Notes: a model not told the origin generated them from the letters alone. A DNA stretch of 64,000 nucleotides from Acidimicrobiales bacterium (GCA_030039755.1 JASHUY010000233.1:1-64000), one strand, 5' to 3'; numbered from the stretch's first letter, positions 7,974-16,463 are shown. A program made the numbers and translations.

Positions 7974-8744
7974 TTGGCGCCCGATGAGAGCGGTGCGAAG
8001 CGATCCGTCGACGTGGTCTCGGAGGCGGACCGCCTCGAAGCCGAGGCTGCAGCCGCCCTCGAAGACCAGACGGTCCTGAAGTCGGTCCTCTACGTCTCGG
8101 GGGAGATCGACCCGCGTGGAGGCGTGGCGGCGCCGGCCGGACGGCGGCGGTTCCTCATCGGCGAGGACCCGCGCCTTCCCGCCATGCCCGAGGCGCCCAC
8201 CATCGCCGACTTCTTCGCGCTCCGCTTCGGTCCGTCGTCCCACCTGCTCCAGAGCGCCCGGCGCGCGAGGAAGGCGGGGTGCGACGAGAAGGTGGTCCTC
8301 GCCTGCCTTCTGCACGACATCGCCGTCATCGGCTTCATCCGCGCCGACCACGGCTTTTGGGCGGCTCAGCTCGTCGAGCCCTACGTCGATCCGGAGATCG
8401 CCTGGGCGATCCGGATGCACCAGGTGCTCCGCTTCTTCCCCGACGACGAGGCGGGCTACGAGTACCCGCAGATGTACGTCGACTTCTTCGGCGAGGACTT
8501 CGAGCCACCCCGCTGGCTCGTCGCCGAGTACGAGCGGGCTCGCAAGCATCGCTGGTACATGACCGCCCGCCAGATCACGCTGAACGACGAGTACTCCTTC
8601 GACCCGAACGCGGTGGTCTCACTCGACGAGTTCGTCGATGTCATCGGTCGCAACTTCCGTCAACCCGAAGAGGGACTGGGCTTCGACGGCAGCCCGGCGG
8701 CCCACATGTGGCGGACCATCATCGCCCCCACGCGCTTCTTGTAG
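7974..8744 (+). CDS. HD-domain protein (PhnZ/TmpB-like or phosphohydrolase), function unknown
   Basis: 256 residues starting at TTG 7974, chosen because AGGGGAGG lies just upstream; longer readings run into the antisense of the hydrolase gene. The metal-binding HD signature CLLHDIA sits near residue 112, with further conserved-looking histidines in RADHGFW and RMHQVLRF. That is compatible with either an HD phosphohydrolase or an HD-type di-iron oxygenase (PhnZ, TmpB, inositol-oxygenase-like). The C-terminus is rich in acidic and aromatic residues. It is divergent from the CocE-type hydrolase and convergent with the UGSC partner gene (36-bp gap). The substrate cannot be assigned. Confidence 0.75.
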   Translation: MAPDESGAKRSVDVVSEADRLEAEAAAALEDQTVLKSVLYVSGEIDPRGGVAAPAGRRRFLIGEDPRLPAMPEAPTIADFFALRFGPSSHLLQSARRARKAGCDEKVVLACLLHDIAVIGFIRADHGFWAAQLVEPYVDPEIAWAIRMHQVLRFFPDDEAGYEYPQMYVDFFGEDFEPPRWLVAEYERARKHRWYMTARQITLNDEYSFDPNAVVSLDEFVDVIGRNFRQPEEGLGFDGSPAAHMWRTIIAPTRFL

Positions 8745-8780
8745 CCGGCGCGGCGCGACCGACGGGTTCGACGGGGCGGC

Positions 8781-9920
8781 CTACGCGGGCTCCCCGGGCG
8801 GTCGACGCTTGGGTCGCACCACCGAGTGGCCGGGGAAGCGGGGCGGGAAGCCGAGTGGCTGCGCGACGGCGGACACGCCCGCGTTCGGCGCACCGGCGAC
8901 GACCACGAGGACGTCGTCCGGCGACCGCAGCACCCCGACCCGTCGATCCCAACCCGGGTCGTCCTCGGCGCTGCCGGAGGGCTGCGCCCAGCCGTGCATG
9001 GACCCGGTCGAGACCGGTGCGTTGCTCGGGGTCGGCCTGACCCCGTCCTTGCCGGTGCGCCGGAGGTCGCCCAGCCTCCGCACGGCGTTCTCGACGAGGT
9101 ACTCCTTCACGTCGCGCTTGGTCATCCCCTGCGTCGCGAGCAACTGGGCGTGCTCGGGGCCGATGATCACGGCGATGCGCTTCTCGGCCCGCAAGATCGT
9201 GCCGGTCCGGGCGATCGAGTCGCCGATGTCGTTCAGGATGTGGTGGGCATCGGCCGTCTGCCGGTTGTCGATGAAGTCGATGCCGCGGGTGTGCAGCGCC
9301 GAGACCGCGCTCTCGTCGGAGGAACCGCCGAGCTCCACGTGGAGCGGCTCCCAGGGGCTCTCCTCCTCGTTCTCGGCGATGCACAGGCTGTACTTGCCGG
9401 GATTGCCCTGCGTCGACTGGTCGAGCTCGTGCGGGCTCACCCCGAAGACGTCGATGATGACGAGCCGCATCGTCCGGCCGACGGTCGCGTTCGCGCGGAA
9501 GCCCGGGCCGAAGACGTTGCCTCTCGAGTTGAAGCCGAGCTCGGTGCGCACCGGGCCGTTGACGATCAGCAGCGGCCCGCCTCCGGTGGTGCTCTGCCAT
9601 GCCCCCGCCTCCGGCCACCCCTCGTCGATGACCGCCTCGAAGGCGGCGAGGACGACGGGAAGGTACTCGGGTCGGCAACCCGCCATCGCCGCGCAGACGG
9701 CGATCTGGCGCACCGTCGCGACCCGTCGGAATTGGCTGATGTTGGCCAGGATCTCGTCCGGGTCCCGGTCGGTCGCAGAGAGGAACCGCTCGACGAGCTC
9801 CGGCGTCGGCGGCACGACGGGCAGGCCGTCGGTCCAACCCTGCTCGTAGCAGTGCTCGATCGCCTGGAGGAGGGGGTCGAGGTCGACCGGTGGTTCGTCC
9901 CGCGCCTCGTCGACGGCCAT
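8781..9920 (-). CDS. Partner protein of UGSC selenoprotein, function unknown
   Basis: 379 residues without recognisable catalytic motifs. It aligns closely by eye along its length with the 356-residue product at 20343-21413. Shared blocks include AIEHCYxQGWxDGLP, AAMAGCxPEY, GFNSxG, FGPGFRxNATV and ENEEESPWEPL. Two cysteines, in EHCY and MAGC, are shared and could be functional. No signal peptide or membrane segment is visible. Its ATG overlaps the stop of the selenoprotein gene (TGATG), and the same junction recurs at the second locus. This indicates translational coupling and probably a stable two-protein unit. The C-terminal ~60 residues diverge and are Pro/Arg-rich. I do not recognise a named family. 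Confidence 0.88.
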   Translation of the reverse strand: MAVDEARDEPPVDLDPLLQAIEHCYEQGWTDGLPVVPPTPELVERFLSATDRDPDEILANISQFRRVATVRQIAVCAAMAGCRPEYLPVVLAAFEAVIDEGWPEAGAWQSTTGGGPLLIVNGPVRTELGFNSRGNVFGPGFRANATVGRTMRLVIIDVFGVSPHELDQSTQGNPGKYSLCIAENEEESPWEPLHVELGGSSDESAVSALHTRGIDFIDNRQTADAHHILNDIGDSIARTGTILRAEKRIAVIIGPEHAQLLATQGMTKRDVKEYLVENAVRRLGDLRRTGKDGVRPTPSNAPVSTGSMHGWAQPSGSAEDDPGWDRRVGVLRSPDDVLVVVAGAPNAGVSAVAQPLGFPPRFPGHSVVRPKRRPPGEPA

Positions 9921-10474
9921 CAGCTGTGCCGCCCGGGCTCGCCGCCCGCGCCGGGGCCGCGCAGGATCTCGAGGACCTGGGGAGCGGCCAACTCCGCGTG
10001 GGCGCGCAGCCCGTCGGCGTCGAGGCTGCTCACCGGGTGCGGGACGATCGCGTAGCGGTACCCCGGGGCCCCGTGCAGGGCTGCCATGGCGTTCGCGCTC
10101 GCTTGGAGCGCATCGGTGCAGATCGCCGCGGACGGCACGCCGCGACGCTCGAGAAAGATGACGTCGGCCACACTGGCCGCGCTACAGCTCCCTCAATCGC
10201 CTATCGCCTCGATGACGAGGTCGCACTCCGCGGCGATCTGGTCGAGCACCTCGTCGGACGCCGGCAGCGTCCCGGGAACGCTGTACCGGTTGACGATCGC
10301 GGGCTCGAGCTCGTCCCGCAGGAAGGCCTCCACCTCCTCGAGCAGCGCGGCGGCGTTGGCCTTGGTGTTCTCCATGAGGCCGAGACGCAACCCGCGCAGT
10401 TCGGCCGGACGGGCTGCCAGGGTCACGGCGAGGCCGGTCGGCTGCTGAGTGGGATCGACGAGCACGAACTTCAT
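9920..10474 (-). CDS. UGSC-family selenoprotein (in-frame UGA at 10193-10195 = Sec94)
   Basis: Read with UGA as selenocysteine, the gene encodes 184 residues, the same length as the cysteine paralogue at 19789-20343. The frame continues directly across the stop: IGD-U-GSCSAASVAD here against VGD-C-GSCSAAAVAD there, with matching flanks such as GYRYAIVPHP/GYRYATVEHP. Sec94 and Cys97 form a UGSC redox-type motif. Conventional gene calling would split it into 10193-10474 and 9920-10171. ATG 10474 is preceded by AGGAGG at a suitable distance. A hairpin of 5 bp with loop AGUGU lies 13 nt after UGA, as expected for a bacterial SECIS. The UGSC family is known from metagenomic selenoprotein surveys; its biochemical role is unknown. 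SelA/B/C/D are not in the window and must be encoded elsewhere. Confidence 0.9.
10165..10179 (-). promoter_or_regulatory. SECIS-like hairpin downstream of UGA(Sec)
   Basis: On the minus strand CGGCC-AGUGU-GGCCG forms a perfect 5-bp stem with a 5-nt loop starting 13 nt after the UGA. The loop guanine is 20 nt from the UGA, within the spacing known for bacterial SECIS elements, and lies in the first two loop positions as usual. The cysteine paralogue has a different sequence at the left arm and does not keep this hairpin. Confidence 0.7.
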
Positions 10475-10518
10475 TACGCCATCCTCCTTCTCCCGTCGGA
10501 CCGCGCCCGACACGTGGG

Positions 10519-10620
10519 ACTCTATTCGACGCCGCGTGCCGCAGGCCCGGACCCCGTTCGACGCCGCGTTCCGGGGTGAGACCGTTCCCGTTCGACGCCG
10601 CGTGCCGGGGTCAGACCGTT
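10519..10620. repeat. Three tandem copies of a ~34-bp repeat
   Basis: Two adjacent 34-bp units (10553-10586 and 10587-10620) differ at only two positions, and share the core TTCGACGCCGCG. A third, more degenerate unit precedes them with the core at 10525. The last copy runs into the 3' end of the ABC ATPase gene that ends at 10611. The array lies between that gene and the selenoprotein gene, both on the minus strand. Confidence 0.75.
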
Positions 10621-11723
10621 GCGCCGATCGGTTCGTCGCAGGGGTGCCAGCAGGCGAAGCGGTGACCGTCGCCCCCGGGGGCGACCAGCTCCGGGGTGCT
10701 CGTCCGGCAGCGCTCGTCCGCCCGGTCGCAGCGCGGCGCGAAGGCACACCCGGCCGGTAGACGGCTGAGGTCCGGCGGGCGACCCTCCACCACGGGTAGC
10801 AGCAGGTGCGACGGGCGGTCGAGGCGGGGGATCGCCTGCAGCAACGCCCGGGTGTAGGGCATCTTCACGTTGGCGAAGAGCTCCCGCGTCAACGCCTGCT
10901 CGACCGCCCGCCCGCCGTACATCACGATCACCTCGTCGACGTAGGAGGCCGCCAGCCCGAGATCGTGGCTGACGAGCACGAGCGCCATGTTGCTCTGCTC
11001 CTGCAGCTCGATCAGCAGCTCCATGATCTGGGCCTGGGTGGTGACGTCGAGCGACGTGGTCGCTTCGTCTGCGATCAGCAGCTTCGGGTCGCACGCCAAG
11101 GCGATGGCGATCATGACCCGCTGGCGCATGCCCCCGGACAGCTGGTGGGGGTAGTCGAGGTAGCGGCGGGCCGCAGCCGGGACGCGCACGCGCTCGAGCA
11201 GGTCCACCGCCCGGTCCCGGGCCTCGTCGCGGCTGACCGGCAGGTGGGCGCGCACGGCCTCCGCGACCTGCCGCCCGATCCGCATGGTCGGGTTGAGCGA
11301 ACGGGAGGGGTCCTGGAACACCATGGACACCCCCGTCCCCCGGTAGCGGCAGAGCTCCTTCTCCGAGAGCCCGACCAGCTCGTCGCCCCCGAGGCGGACA
11401 GACCCCGTGACCCGGGCGGTCGGCGGGAGGAGGCCCATCACCGCCCGGCAGCTCACCGTCTTGCCCGAGCCGGACTCGCCGATGATCGCGAGGCTCTTGC
11501 CCGCTGCCAGCTCGTAGCTGATCCCGTTGACGGCGTAGACCTGCCGCCTCCGCTGGACGAAGCGCACGCGGAGGTCGCGTACGACGAGCAACGACTCGCG
11601 ACCGACCTGCCCGTCTCCCGTCCCCGTCGCGCTAGCCGCCACGCCGACGTCCTGGTTCGTGTGCAGCGCCAACCGTTCCTCCAGGGCGCCGGGTGCGGGT
11701 ACCGTGGGATTTCGCGGGCTCAC
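10611..11723 (-). CDS. Peptide/opine-type ABC transporter ATP-binding protein (OppD/DppD-like)
   Basis: About 370 residues with Walker A GESGSGKT, signature LSGGMRQRV, Walker B LLIADEATTSLD and the C-terminal oligopeptide-transporter extension containing CAFAPRCDRADERC. It energises import of a small solute with the two permeases and binding protein encoded at 13438-17337. I chose GTG 11723 because AGGAGG precedes it; the open frame extends to 11870 but the added residues are low-complexity. It is transcribed opposite to the rest of the transporter, toward the selenoprotein genes, so it may be co-transcribed with them across the tandem repeats. Exact substrate is unknown. Confidence 0.88.
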   Translation of the reverse strand: MSPRNPTVPAPGALEERLALHTNQDVGVAASATGTGDGQVGRESLLVVRDLRVRFVQRRRQVYAVNGISYELAAGKSLAIIGESGSGKTVSCRAVMGLLPPTARVTGSVRLGGDELVGLSEKELCRYRGTGVSMVFQDPSRSLNPTMRIGRQVAEAVRAHLPVSRDEARDRAVDLLERVRVPAAARRYLDYPHQLSGGMRQRVMIAIALACDPKLLIADEATTSLDVTTQAQIMELLIELQEQSNMALVLVSHDLGLAASYVDEVIVMYGGRAVEQALTRELFANVKMPYTRALLQAIPRLDRPSHLLLPVVEGRPPDLSRLPAGCAFAPRCDRADERCRTSTPELVAPGGDGHRFACWHPCDEPIGATV

Positions 11724-11876
11724 CGTAGCCACCGCCTCCTGGGAGCACAAGAACTCCCCGGAGCCCGCCGGGTGCGTGGTGCCGTCGGGTCCCGGCGACG
11801 ACGGGGGGCCTCCGTGGACGCGACGTGGACGCGACGTGGGGCTACGTGACCCGGGCGGGCCGATGTGCACCCAATG

Positions 11877-11906
11877 TTGACATTCCTGTAAACAAAGCGA
11901 TACGTT
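11877..11906 (+). promoter_or_regulatory. Sigma-70-type promoter candidate
   Basis: TTGACA at 11877-11882 is separated by 18 bp from TACGTT at 11901-11906, which fits the actinobacterial TAnnnT -10. It reads toward the dehydrogenase gene at 12142 and stands out as AT-rich in this GC-rich DNA. Confidence 0.5.
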
Positions 11907-11923
11907 TCAGCTGTCGTTTGCAG
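11886..11923. promoter_or_regulatory. Inverted-repeat operator candidate overlapping the promoter
   Basis: CTGTAAAC (11886-11893) and GTTTGCAG (11916-11923) form an inverted repeat with one mismatch across a 22-bp gap, covering the spacer and -10 of the candidate promoter. A repressor or activator of the divergent transporter and dehydrogenase genes could bind here. Confidence 0.4.
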
Positions 11924-12141
11924 ATGTCCAACGTGCGGGGCTTGGGGGGCTATGACGCCGATCGGATCACACCGTCCCCCGCGAGGGCGCGGAGCGGACG
12001 CAGCCGGGCCTGTCTGCGACTCGAGGCACGTGAGCCGAGCGGTGGCCGTGCGGTGACCGAAGGACACGAGCTGCTCGCAGGCGGTGGACCGGTGGACCGA
12101 CGCACCTCGGCCCCCCTTCGTCGAGACCGGAGGTGGCCGCG

Positions 12142-13269
12142 ATGACGGAAACCGTCAGCAGGACCCGAGCAGCCGTGCTTCACGAGTTCGGCAAGCCGTG
12201 GGACATCGTCGAGCTCGACCTCGACCCTCCCAAGGAGACCGAGGTCCTCGTCAAGTTCAAGGCGGCGGGGCTGTGCCACTCCGACGAGCACATCCGCTCA
12301 GGCGACAGCCGCGCCCGCCTCCCGATCGTCGGCGGCCACGAGGGCTCCGGCGTGGTCGTGGCTGCGGGCTCCAAGGTCACCCGGGTGGCCGAAGGCGACC
12401 ACATCGTCTGCTCGTTCATCCCGGTCTGCGGCGCATGCCGCTACTGCCAGACCGGCCGCTCCAGCCTTTGCAACCGAGGTTTGTACGCCGCGGTCGGCTG
12501 CCTCCCCGACCAGACCTTCCGCTTCCACGAGAACGGCGAGGACGTGGGCGGCATGTGCGTGCTCGGCACCTTCTCGGAGTACGCCGTCCTCTCCGAGTGG
12601 TCGGTGACCAAGATCCACGACTGGCTCCCCTTCGACGTGGCGGCGCTGGTGGGTTGCGGCGTCACCACCGGGTGGGGCTCGGCCGTCTACGCCTCGCAGG
12701 TGCGCGCCGGGGACGTCGTCGTCGTCTTCGGCATCGGCGGGGTCGGGATCAACGCCGTGCAGGGCGCCCGGTTCGCCGGGGCCAAGCATCTCGTGGCCGT
12801 CGACCCGGTCCCCTTCAAACTGGAGATGGCCGAGAAGGTCGGCGCCACCCGTACGTTCACCGACCCCGACGAAGCGCAGAAGTTCATCACCGAGGTCACC
12901 TGGGGCGAAGGAGCGGATCACGCCATCTTGACCGTCGGCGTGATGACGGCCGACGTCGTCGACCGGGGGATCAAGATCGTCGGCAAGGGCGGCACGATCA
13001 CCATCACGGGCATCCCGAAGCAGGGCGAGATGACCATCGTCCAGAACAGCGCCGCCATCACCGGCTGGCAGAAGCGCATCCAGGGGACCATCTTCGGGTC
13101 GTCGAACCCCCTCCACGACATCCCCCGCCTGCTCTCGCTCTGGGAGAACGGCGACCTGATGCTGGACGAGCTGATCACGAGGCGCTACACGCTCGACGAG
13201 GTCAACGAGGGGTACCAGGACATGCTGGACGGCAAGAACATCCGCGGCGTCGTGATCTACGACGGGTGA
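12142..13269 (+). CDS. NDMA-dependent (mycofactocin-type) alcohol dehydrogenase
   Basis: 375 residues of the zinc-dependent MDR fold. Catalytic zinc ligands lie in GLCHSDEH and GGHEGSG, structural zinc cysteines in CGACRYCQTGRSSLC, and the Rossmann glycine motif is GIGGVG. The block IRGVVIYDG and overall pattern match the NDMA-dependent alcohol dehydrogenases of actinobacteria, whose tightly bound NAD is recycled through mycofactocin. ATG 12142 is preceded by GGAGG at 8 nt; GTG 12133 would add three residues. A paralogue lies at 18630-19745. It is divergent from an ABC ATPase and precedes the binding-protein gene of the same transporter, so it probably oxidises the imported alcohol or a product of it. 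The mycofactocin biosynthesis genes are not in the window. Confidence 0.9.
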   Translation: MTETVSRTRAAVLHEFGKPWDIVELDLDPPKETEVLVKFKAAGLCHSDEHIRSGDSRARLPIVGGHEGSGVVVAAGSKVTRVAEGDHIVCSFIPVCGACRYCQTGRSSLCNRGLYAAVGCLPDQTFRFHENGEDVGGMCVLGTFSEYAVLSEWSVTKIHDWLPFDVAALVGCGVTTGWGSAVYASQVRAGDVVVVFGIGGVGINAVQGARFAGAKHLVAVDPVPFKLEMAEKVGATRTFTDPDEAQKFITEVTWGEGADHAILTVGVMTADVVDRGIKIVGKGGTITITGIPKQGEMTIVQNSAAITGWQKRIQGTIFGSSNPLHDIPRLLSLWENGDLMLDELITRRYTLDEVNEGYQDMLDGKNIRGVVIYDG

Positions 13270-13414
13270 GCCCGAGCCCGCGGCGTCGCCCGGCACGTGC
13301 AGTCGTGGGTGGGCGACCCTGCCGGCTCCCTGCCGAACCCCGCCAGGGGAGCTCGAAGGAGCTCGAAGCAGTCAGCAGCAGTCAGAAGAAGGCAGACAAA
13401 AAGGGGGTAGTTCA

Positions 13415-13441
13415 GTGAGACACAAGGGGGTAGTCCAGTGA
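13415..13441 (+). promoter_or_regulatory. Duplicated ribosome-binding/start block with 8-codon leader ORF
   Basis: AAGGGGGTAGTTCAGTGA and AAGGGGGTAGTCCAGTGA occur 23 bp apart. The first GTG opens an 8-codon frame whose TGA overlaps the GTG start of the binding-protein gene (GTGA). This may be a coupled leader peptide, or just a duplicated translation-initiation region. Confidence 0.4.
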
Positions 13442-15141
13442 AAGAGCACTCTGCAAGAGTTCGCGCAGAGCGGGGGCACAGGCGGGTGTTCATCGGGGCC
13501 GGCATGGCGTCGCTCGTCGTGGCGATGGTGCTCATGCTGATCGGCACCGGTTCGATGGCCTCGGCGGCGCGCTCGCACGATCTCGCGAACGTTGCGGCGG
13601 CGCACACGACCTCGTCGGCGCACACGACCTCCTCGGCACCGCCGTGCCCGTACTGCGGCGGCGTCACTCCGAAGGAGGGAGGCTCGATGACGGTGCTCGA
13701 GTGGACGGGTTACGAGGGCAGCTGGCCCGGACTCGACCCGGAGACCGACACCGACGGCGGTGCGGACATCAGCTATCTGGACGCCATCTTCGGTGAGCTG
13801 TTCGAGCTCGGCCCGACAGGCGCGAACGTCGACGACCTCGCCACCGGTTACAAGTTCACGAACGGCACAAAGACGATCGACGTCTTCATCCGGAAGGGAG
13901 TGAAGTTCTCCGACGGCGAGTCGTTCACGCCCACAGCCGTTGCCGCCGACTGGAAGGCCGACCTCACGACCAGCTGTTCGTGCAAGCCGACCTTCGACCA
14001 GAAGACAACGCCGGTCATCAAGGTGATCCCGGGCGGGGTGTCGATCACGCTGCAGTACGTCGACGCCTCGTTCATCAGCGCGATGCAGGGGAGCATCTTC
14101 AACTGGATCGTGGCGCCGGGAGCGCTCGCCAAGGAGGGTGCGGCGAAGTACGCCATCACCCCGGTCGGCGCAGGCCCCTTCGAGGTCGTGAGCGACACGC
14201 CGAGCTCGGTCCTGGTGCTGAAGAAGAACCCGCACTACTGGCAGACCGGGCTTCCCTACCTCAACAACCTGACGTTCAAGTCGGTGGCCAACACAGAAGC
14301 GGCCTACGAGGCGATGCTGGCGGGGGCCGGGCAGGCGTACGAGGACATCTCCTCGCCGTCGCTGGCGAAATCGTTCGGGTCGCACTTCACCCTCACGAGC
14401 GAGCCCTCCACGTCGCCGTACGACATCCAGGTCAACACGTCGATCAAGCCGTTCACAAACATCACAGCGCGCAAGGCCATCTACTACGCCACGACAGCCA
14501 AGCTGCTCGACACAAAGCTGTTCGGCGGGAAGACCCCCGTGGGTGAGTCCTTCGAAGCCCCTGCCGGCAAGTTCTACGAGCAGAAGGTGCCCGGTTACAT
14601 CGGCTACACACTCAGCAAGGCCAAGGCGATCGTGAAGAAGCTCGGCGGACTCTCCTTCACACTCTTCACGATCGAGAACGTCCAAGCGCAGGAGATGGAC
14701 GAGGCGCTGCAGACGATGTACGAGGACGCGGGCATGCACGTGACGCTCAAGGAGTACACACTCACCGCGTTGGTGGCGGAGTTCGAGACCGGCAAGTGGC
14801 AGATCGCGCTGCAGACGGCGGGTGCCTACACACCGGCCACCGGCGTCGGCGTGGCCTTCCGCTTCACATCGCACTCGCCGTTCTCGGGCGTGCACTCCAC
14901 ACAGCTCGACACCCTGCTGGAGGAGGCCGCCGGGACGACCGACACATCCGTCCGGCAGAAGTACTACGACGATGCGGCCGCCCTCATCGCCAAGGAGGCC
15001 TGGGGGCCGTTCCTCTTCCCGATCAACGGCTACGACACGGTGATCCACAACGCCGGCGGCCCAGGTCTGTCGACCCCGCTCGCGGCGGTGGACGTGGTTC
15101 CGGCGATCCTGTGGGAGTACGCCTACAACAACAACTCCTAG
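13438..15141 (+). CDS. ABC transporter substrate-binding protein, SBP_bac_5 (peptide/opine/nickel) family
   Basis: 567 residues. A signal peptide is visible (basic start, hydrophobic segment around residues 19-38, GSMASAA end), followed by a Thr/Ser/Ala-rich stretch and a CPYC motif near residue 63 that could form a disulphide. The mature part has family 5 landmarks: FSDGESFTP, VGAGPFEVV, KNPHYWQTG and the late AKEAWGPFLFPIN. It is expected to capture a solute outside the membrane and deliver it to the two permeases encoded downstream. GTG 13438 follows AGGGGG. There is no lipobox cysteine, so membrane attachment may be by an uncleaved helix. Ligand class cannot be told; family members bind peptides, opines, glycosides or nickel. 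Confidence 0.88.
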   Translation: MKEHSARVRAERGHRRVFIGAGMASLVVAMVLMLIGTGSMASAARSHDLANVAAAHTTSSAHTTSSAPPCPYCGGVTPKEGGSMTVLEWTGYEGSWPGLDPETDTDGGADISYLDAIFGELFELGPTGANVDDLATGYKFTNGTKTIDVFIRKGVKFSDGESFTPTAVAADWKADLTTSCSCKPTFDQKTTPVIKVIPGGVSITLQYVDASFISAMQGSIFNWIVAPGALAKEGAAKYAITPVGAGPFEVVSDTPSSVLVLKKNPHYWQTGLPYLNNLTFKSVANTEAAYEAMLAGAGQAYEDISSPSLAKSFGSHFTLTSEPSTSPYDIQVNTSIKPFTNITARKAIYYATTAKLLDTKLFGGKTPVGESFEAPAGKFYEQKVPGYIGYTLSKAKAIVKKLGGLSFTLFTIENVQAQEMDEALQTMYEDAGMHVTLKEYTLTALVAEFETGKWQIALQTAGAYTPATGVGVAFRFTSHSPFSGVHSTQLDTLLEEAAGTTDTSVRQKYYDDAAALIAKEAWGPFLFPINGYDTVIHNAGGPGLSTPLAAVDVVPAILWEYAYNNNS

Positions 15142-15380
15142 TCCGCGCTCGGGGAGCAGCGGTACGACACGGACGGACGAGAGCAAGAAACGGCTCGTGA
15201 CCGAAGGAGCAGTGCGAGGTCGAGTAGGAAGGCGCTTGTGACAGCGTGCTGCTCGAGAGGGTTGCTCGGGGGTGCCGGGACACCGGCGCCCCCGAGCGGT
15301 CCCGACCTCGCGCCGGTCGCCAACCGGGTGGTGACCGCCTGCGGGCACGGCGCCGGCGAGGAACGGCACGGCAGGTCGCG

Positions 15381-16463
15381 TTGAGCACGTCGGTGATCGC
15401 GCCGTCGAGGGGGGCGGGGGGGAACGACCCGTCCCGGGCGGCGGGCGGGGACAAGGGGGACGGGAGCGGCCTGCGGTGGTGGGCGGCGTTCTCCTCGTCG
15501 CCCACCCTCCGACTCGTCGTCCGCCGTATCCTCGTCGCCATCCCGGTGATGGTCGGGGTGACCTTCCTCACGGCCGTCCTCTTGAACCTGCTGCCGGGGG
15601 ACGCCGCCTCAGCCCTGCTCGGGGCGGACGCCACCCCCCAGGAGGTGCACCAGCTCTACCTCAAACTGCACCTGAACGAGCCGTTCTTCGTGCGGTACTG
15701 GCAATGGATCGTGGGGGTCTTCCACGGGCACCTGGGCGCCTCGTTGCAGAACGGCCAGCCGGTCGCCCAGATCATCGGTCAGCGGCTGCCGATCACCTTC
15801 GAGCTCATCGTCTTCGCCTCGATCGTGATGCTGCTGATCTCGATCCCCCTGGCGATGCTGTGCGCGCGCCGCCCGGGAGGGGTCGTCGACCGGATCACGA
15901 TGGTCCTGTCGATGGGCTTCCTTTCGGTCCCCCAGTTCGTGCTCGGGCTCATCTTCGTGCTCGTCTTCGCGGTGATCTTCCGCGTCTTTCCGGCTCTCGG
16001 CTACACGCCGATCACCCAGAGCGTGGGCGAGAACCTCCGGGACTTCACCCTCCCCGCCTTCAGCATCGCGCTGCCCTTGGCCGGGTTCTACGTCCGGCTG
16101 CTGCGGGCGGACCTCATCGAGCAGATGGAGTCGCAGGACTACGTGGTCACCGCCCGCGCCAAGGGCTTCGGCTCCTGGTACATCCTCACCCGCCACGCGT
16201 TCAGGAACTCGCTCATCGGCTTCGTGACCATCTTCGGGCTGAACGTGGCCACGCTGTTCGCGTACACCGTCATCGTCGAGGAGATCTTCGGCCTCCCCGG
16301 TCTCGGGTACGCGCTCATCAACGGTGTGGGCGACCGGGACGCTCCGCTCGTCCAGGGCATCGTCCTGGTTCTCGCCGGCATCGTCGTCATCGTGAACCTG
16401 CTCACCGACCTCACGTACGGCGTCATCGACCCGAGGGTCCGCTATGGCCGCTCTGCTGTCTGA
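15381..16463 (+). CDS. ABC transporter permease (DppB-like)
   Basis: About 360 residues from TTG 15381; the open frame starts at 15246 but the extra N-terminus is Arg/Gly-rich and unlikely to be translated. It has six predicted membrane segments, the DppB-type start RILVAIPVMVGVTFL and the permease EAA-like loop containing ARAKGFGSWYILTRHAFRNS. It forms the membrane channel with the following permease. Its end overlaps that gene by 20 bases. The ~240-bp region before it shows no strong promoter, so it is probably co-transcribed with the binding protein. Confidence 0.88.
   Translation: MSTSVIAPSRGAGGNDPSRAAGGDKGDGSGLRWWAAFSSSPTLRLVVRRILVAIPVMVGVTFLTAVLLNLLPGDAASALLGADATPQEVHQLYLKLHLNEPFFVRYWQWIVGVFHGHLGASLQNGQPVAQIIGQRLPITFELIVFASIVMLLISIPLAMLCARRPGGVVDRITMVLSMGFLSVPQFVLGLIFVLVFAVIFRVFPALGYTPITQSVGENLRDFTLPAFSIALPLAGFYVRLLRADLIEQMESQDYVVTARAKGFGSWYILTRHAFRNSLIGFVTIFGLNVATLFAYTVIVEEIFGLPGLGYALINGVGDRDAPLVQGIVLVLAGIVVIVNLLTDLTYGVIDPRVRYGRSAV

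Larger units (their letters stand above)
11724..12141. other. Divergent intergenic region between ABC ATPase and dehydrogenase genes
   Basis: About 420 bp with no supported gene. It has a tandem GTGGACGCGAC duplication near 11814, an AT-rich stretch at 11870-11930 with promoter and operator-like elements (listed separately), and GC-rich sequence without clear structure from 11940 to the dehydrogenase ribosome-binding site. Confidence 0.6.

Noticed and set aside
10193-10474. Reading the split UGSC gene as a nonsense-mutated pseudogene
   Set aside because: The frame continues without any other disruption, the UGA is exactly at the redox cysteine of the paralogue, a SECIS-like hairpin follows, and the partner gene remains coupled to the downstream end.
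10519-10620. CRISPR array
   Set aside because: Units are directly adjacent with no unique spacers and no cas genes are near; the same applies to the 24-bp array at 21451-21522.
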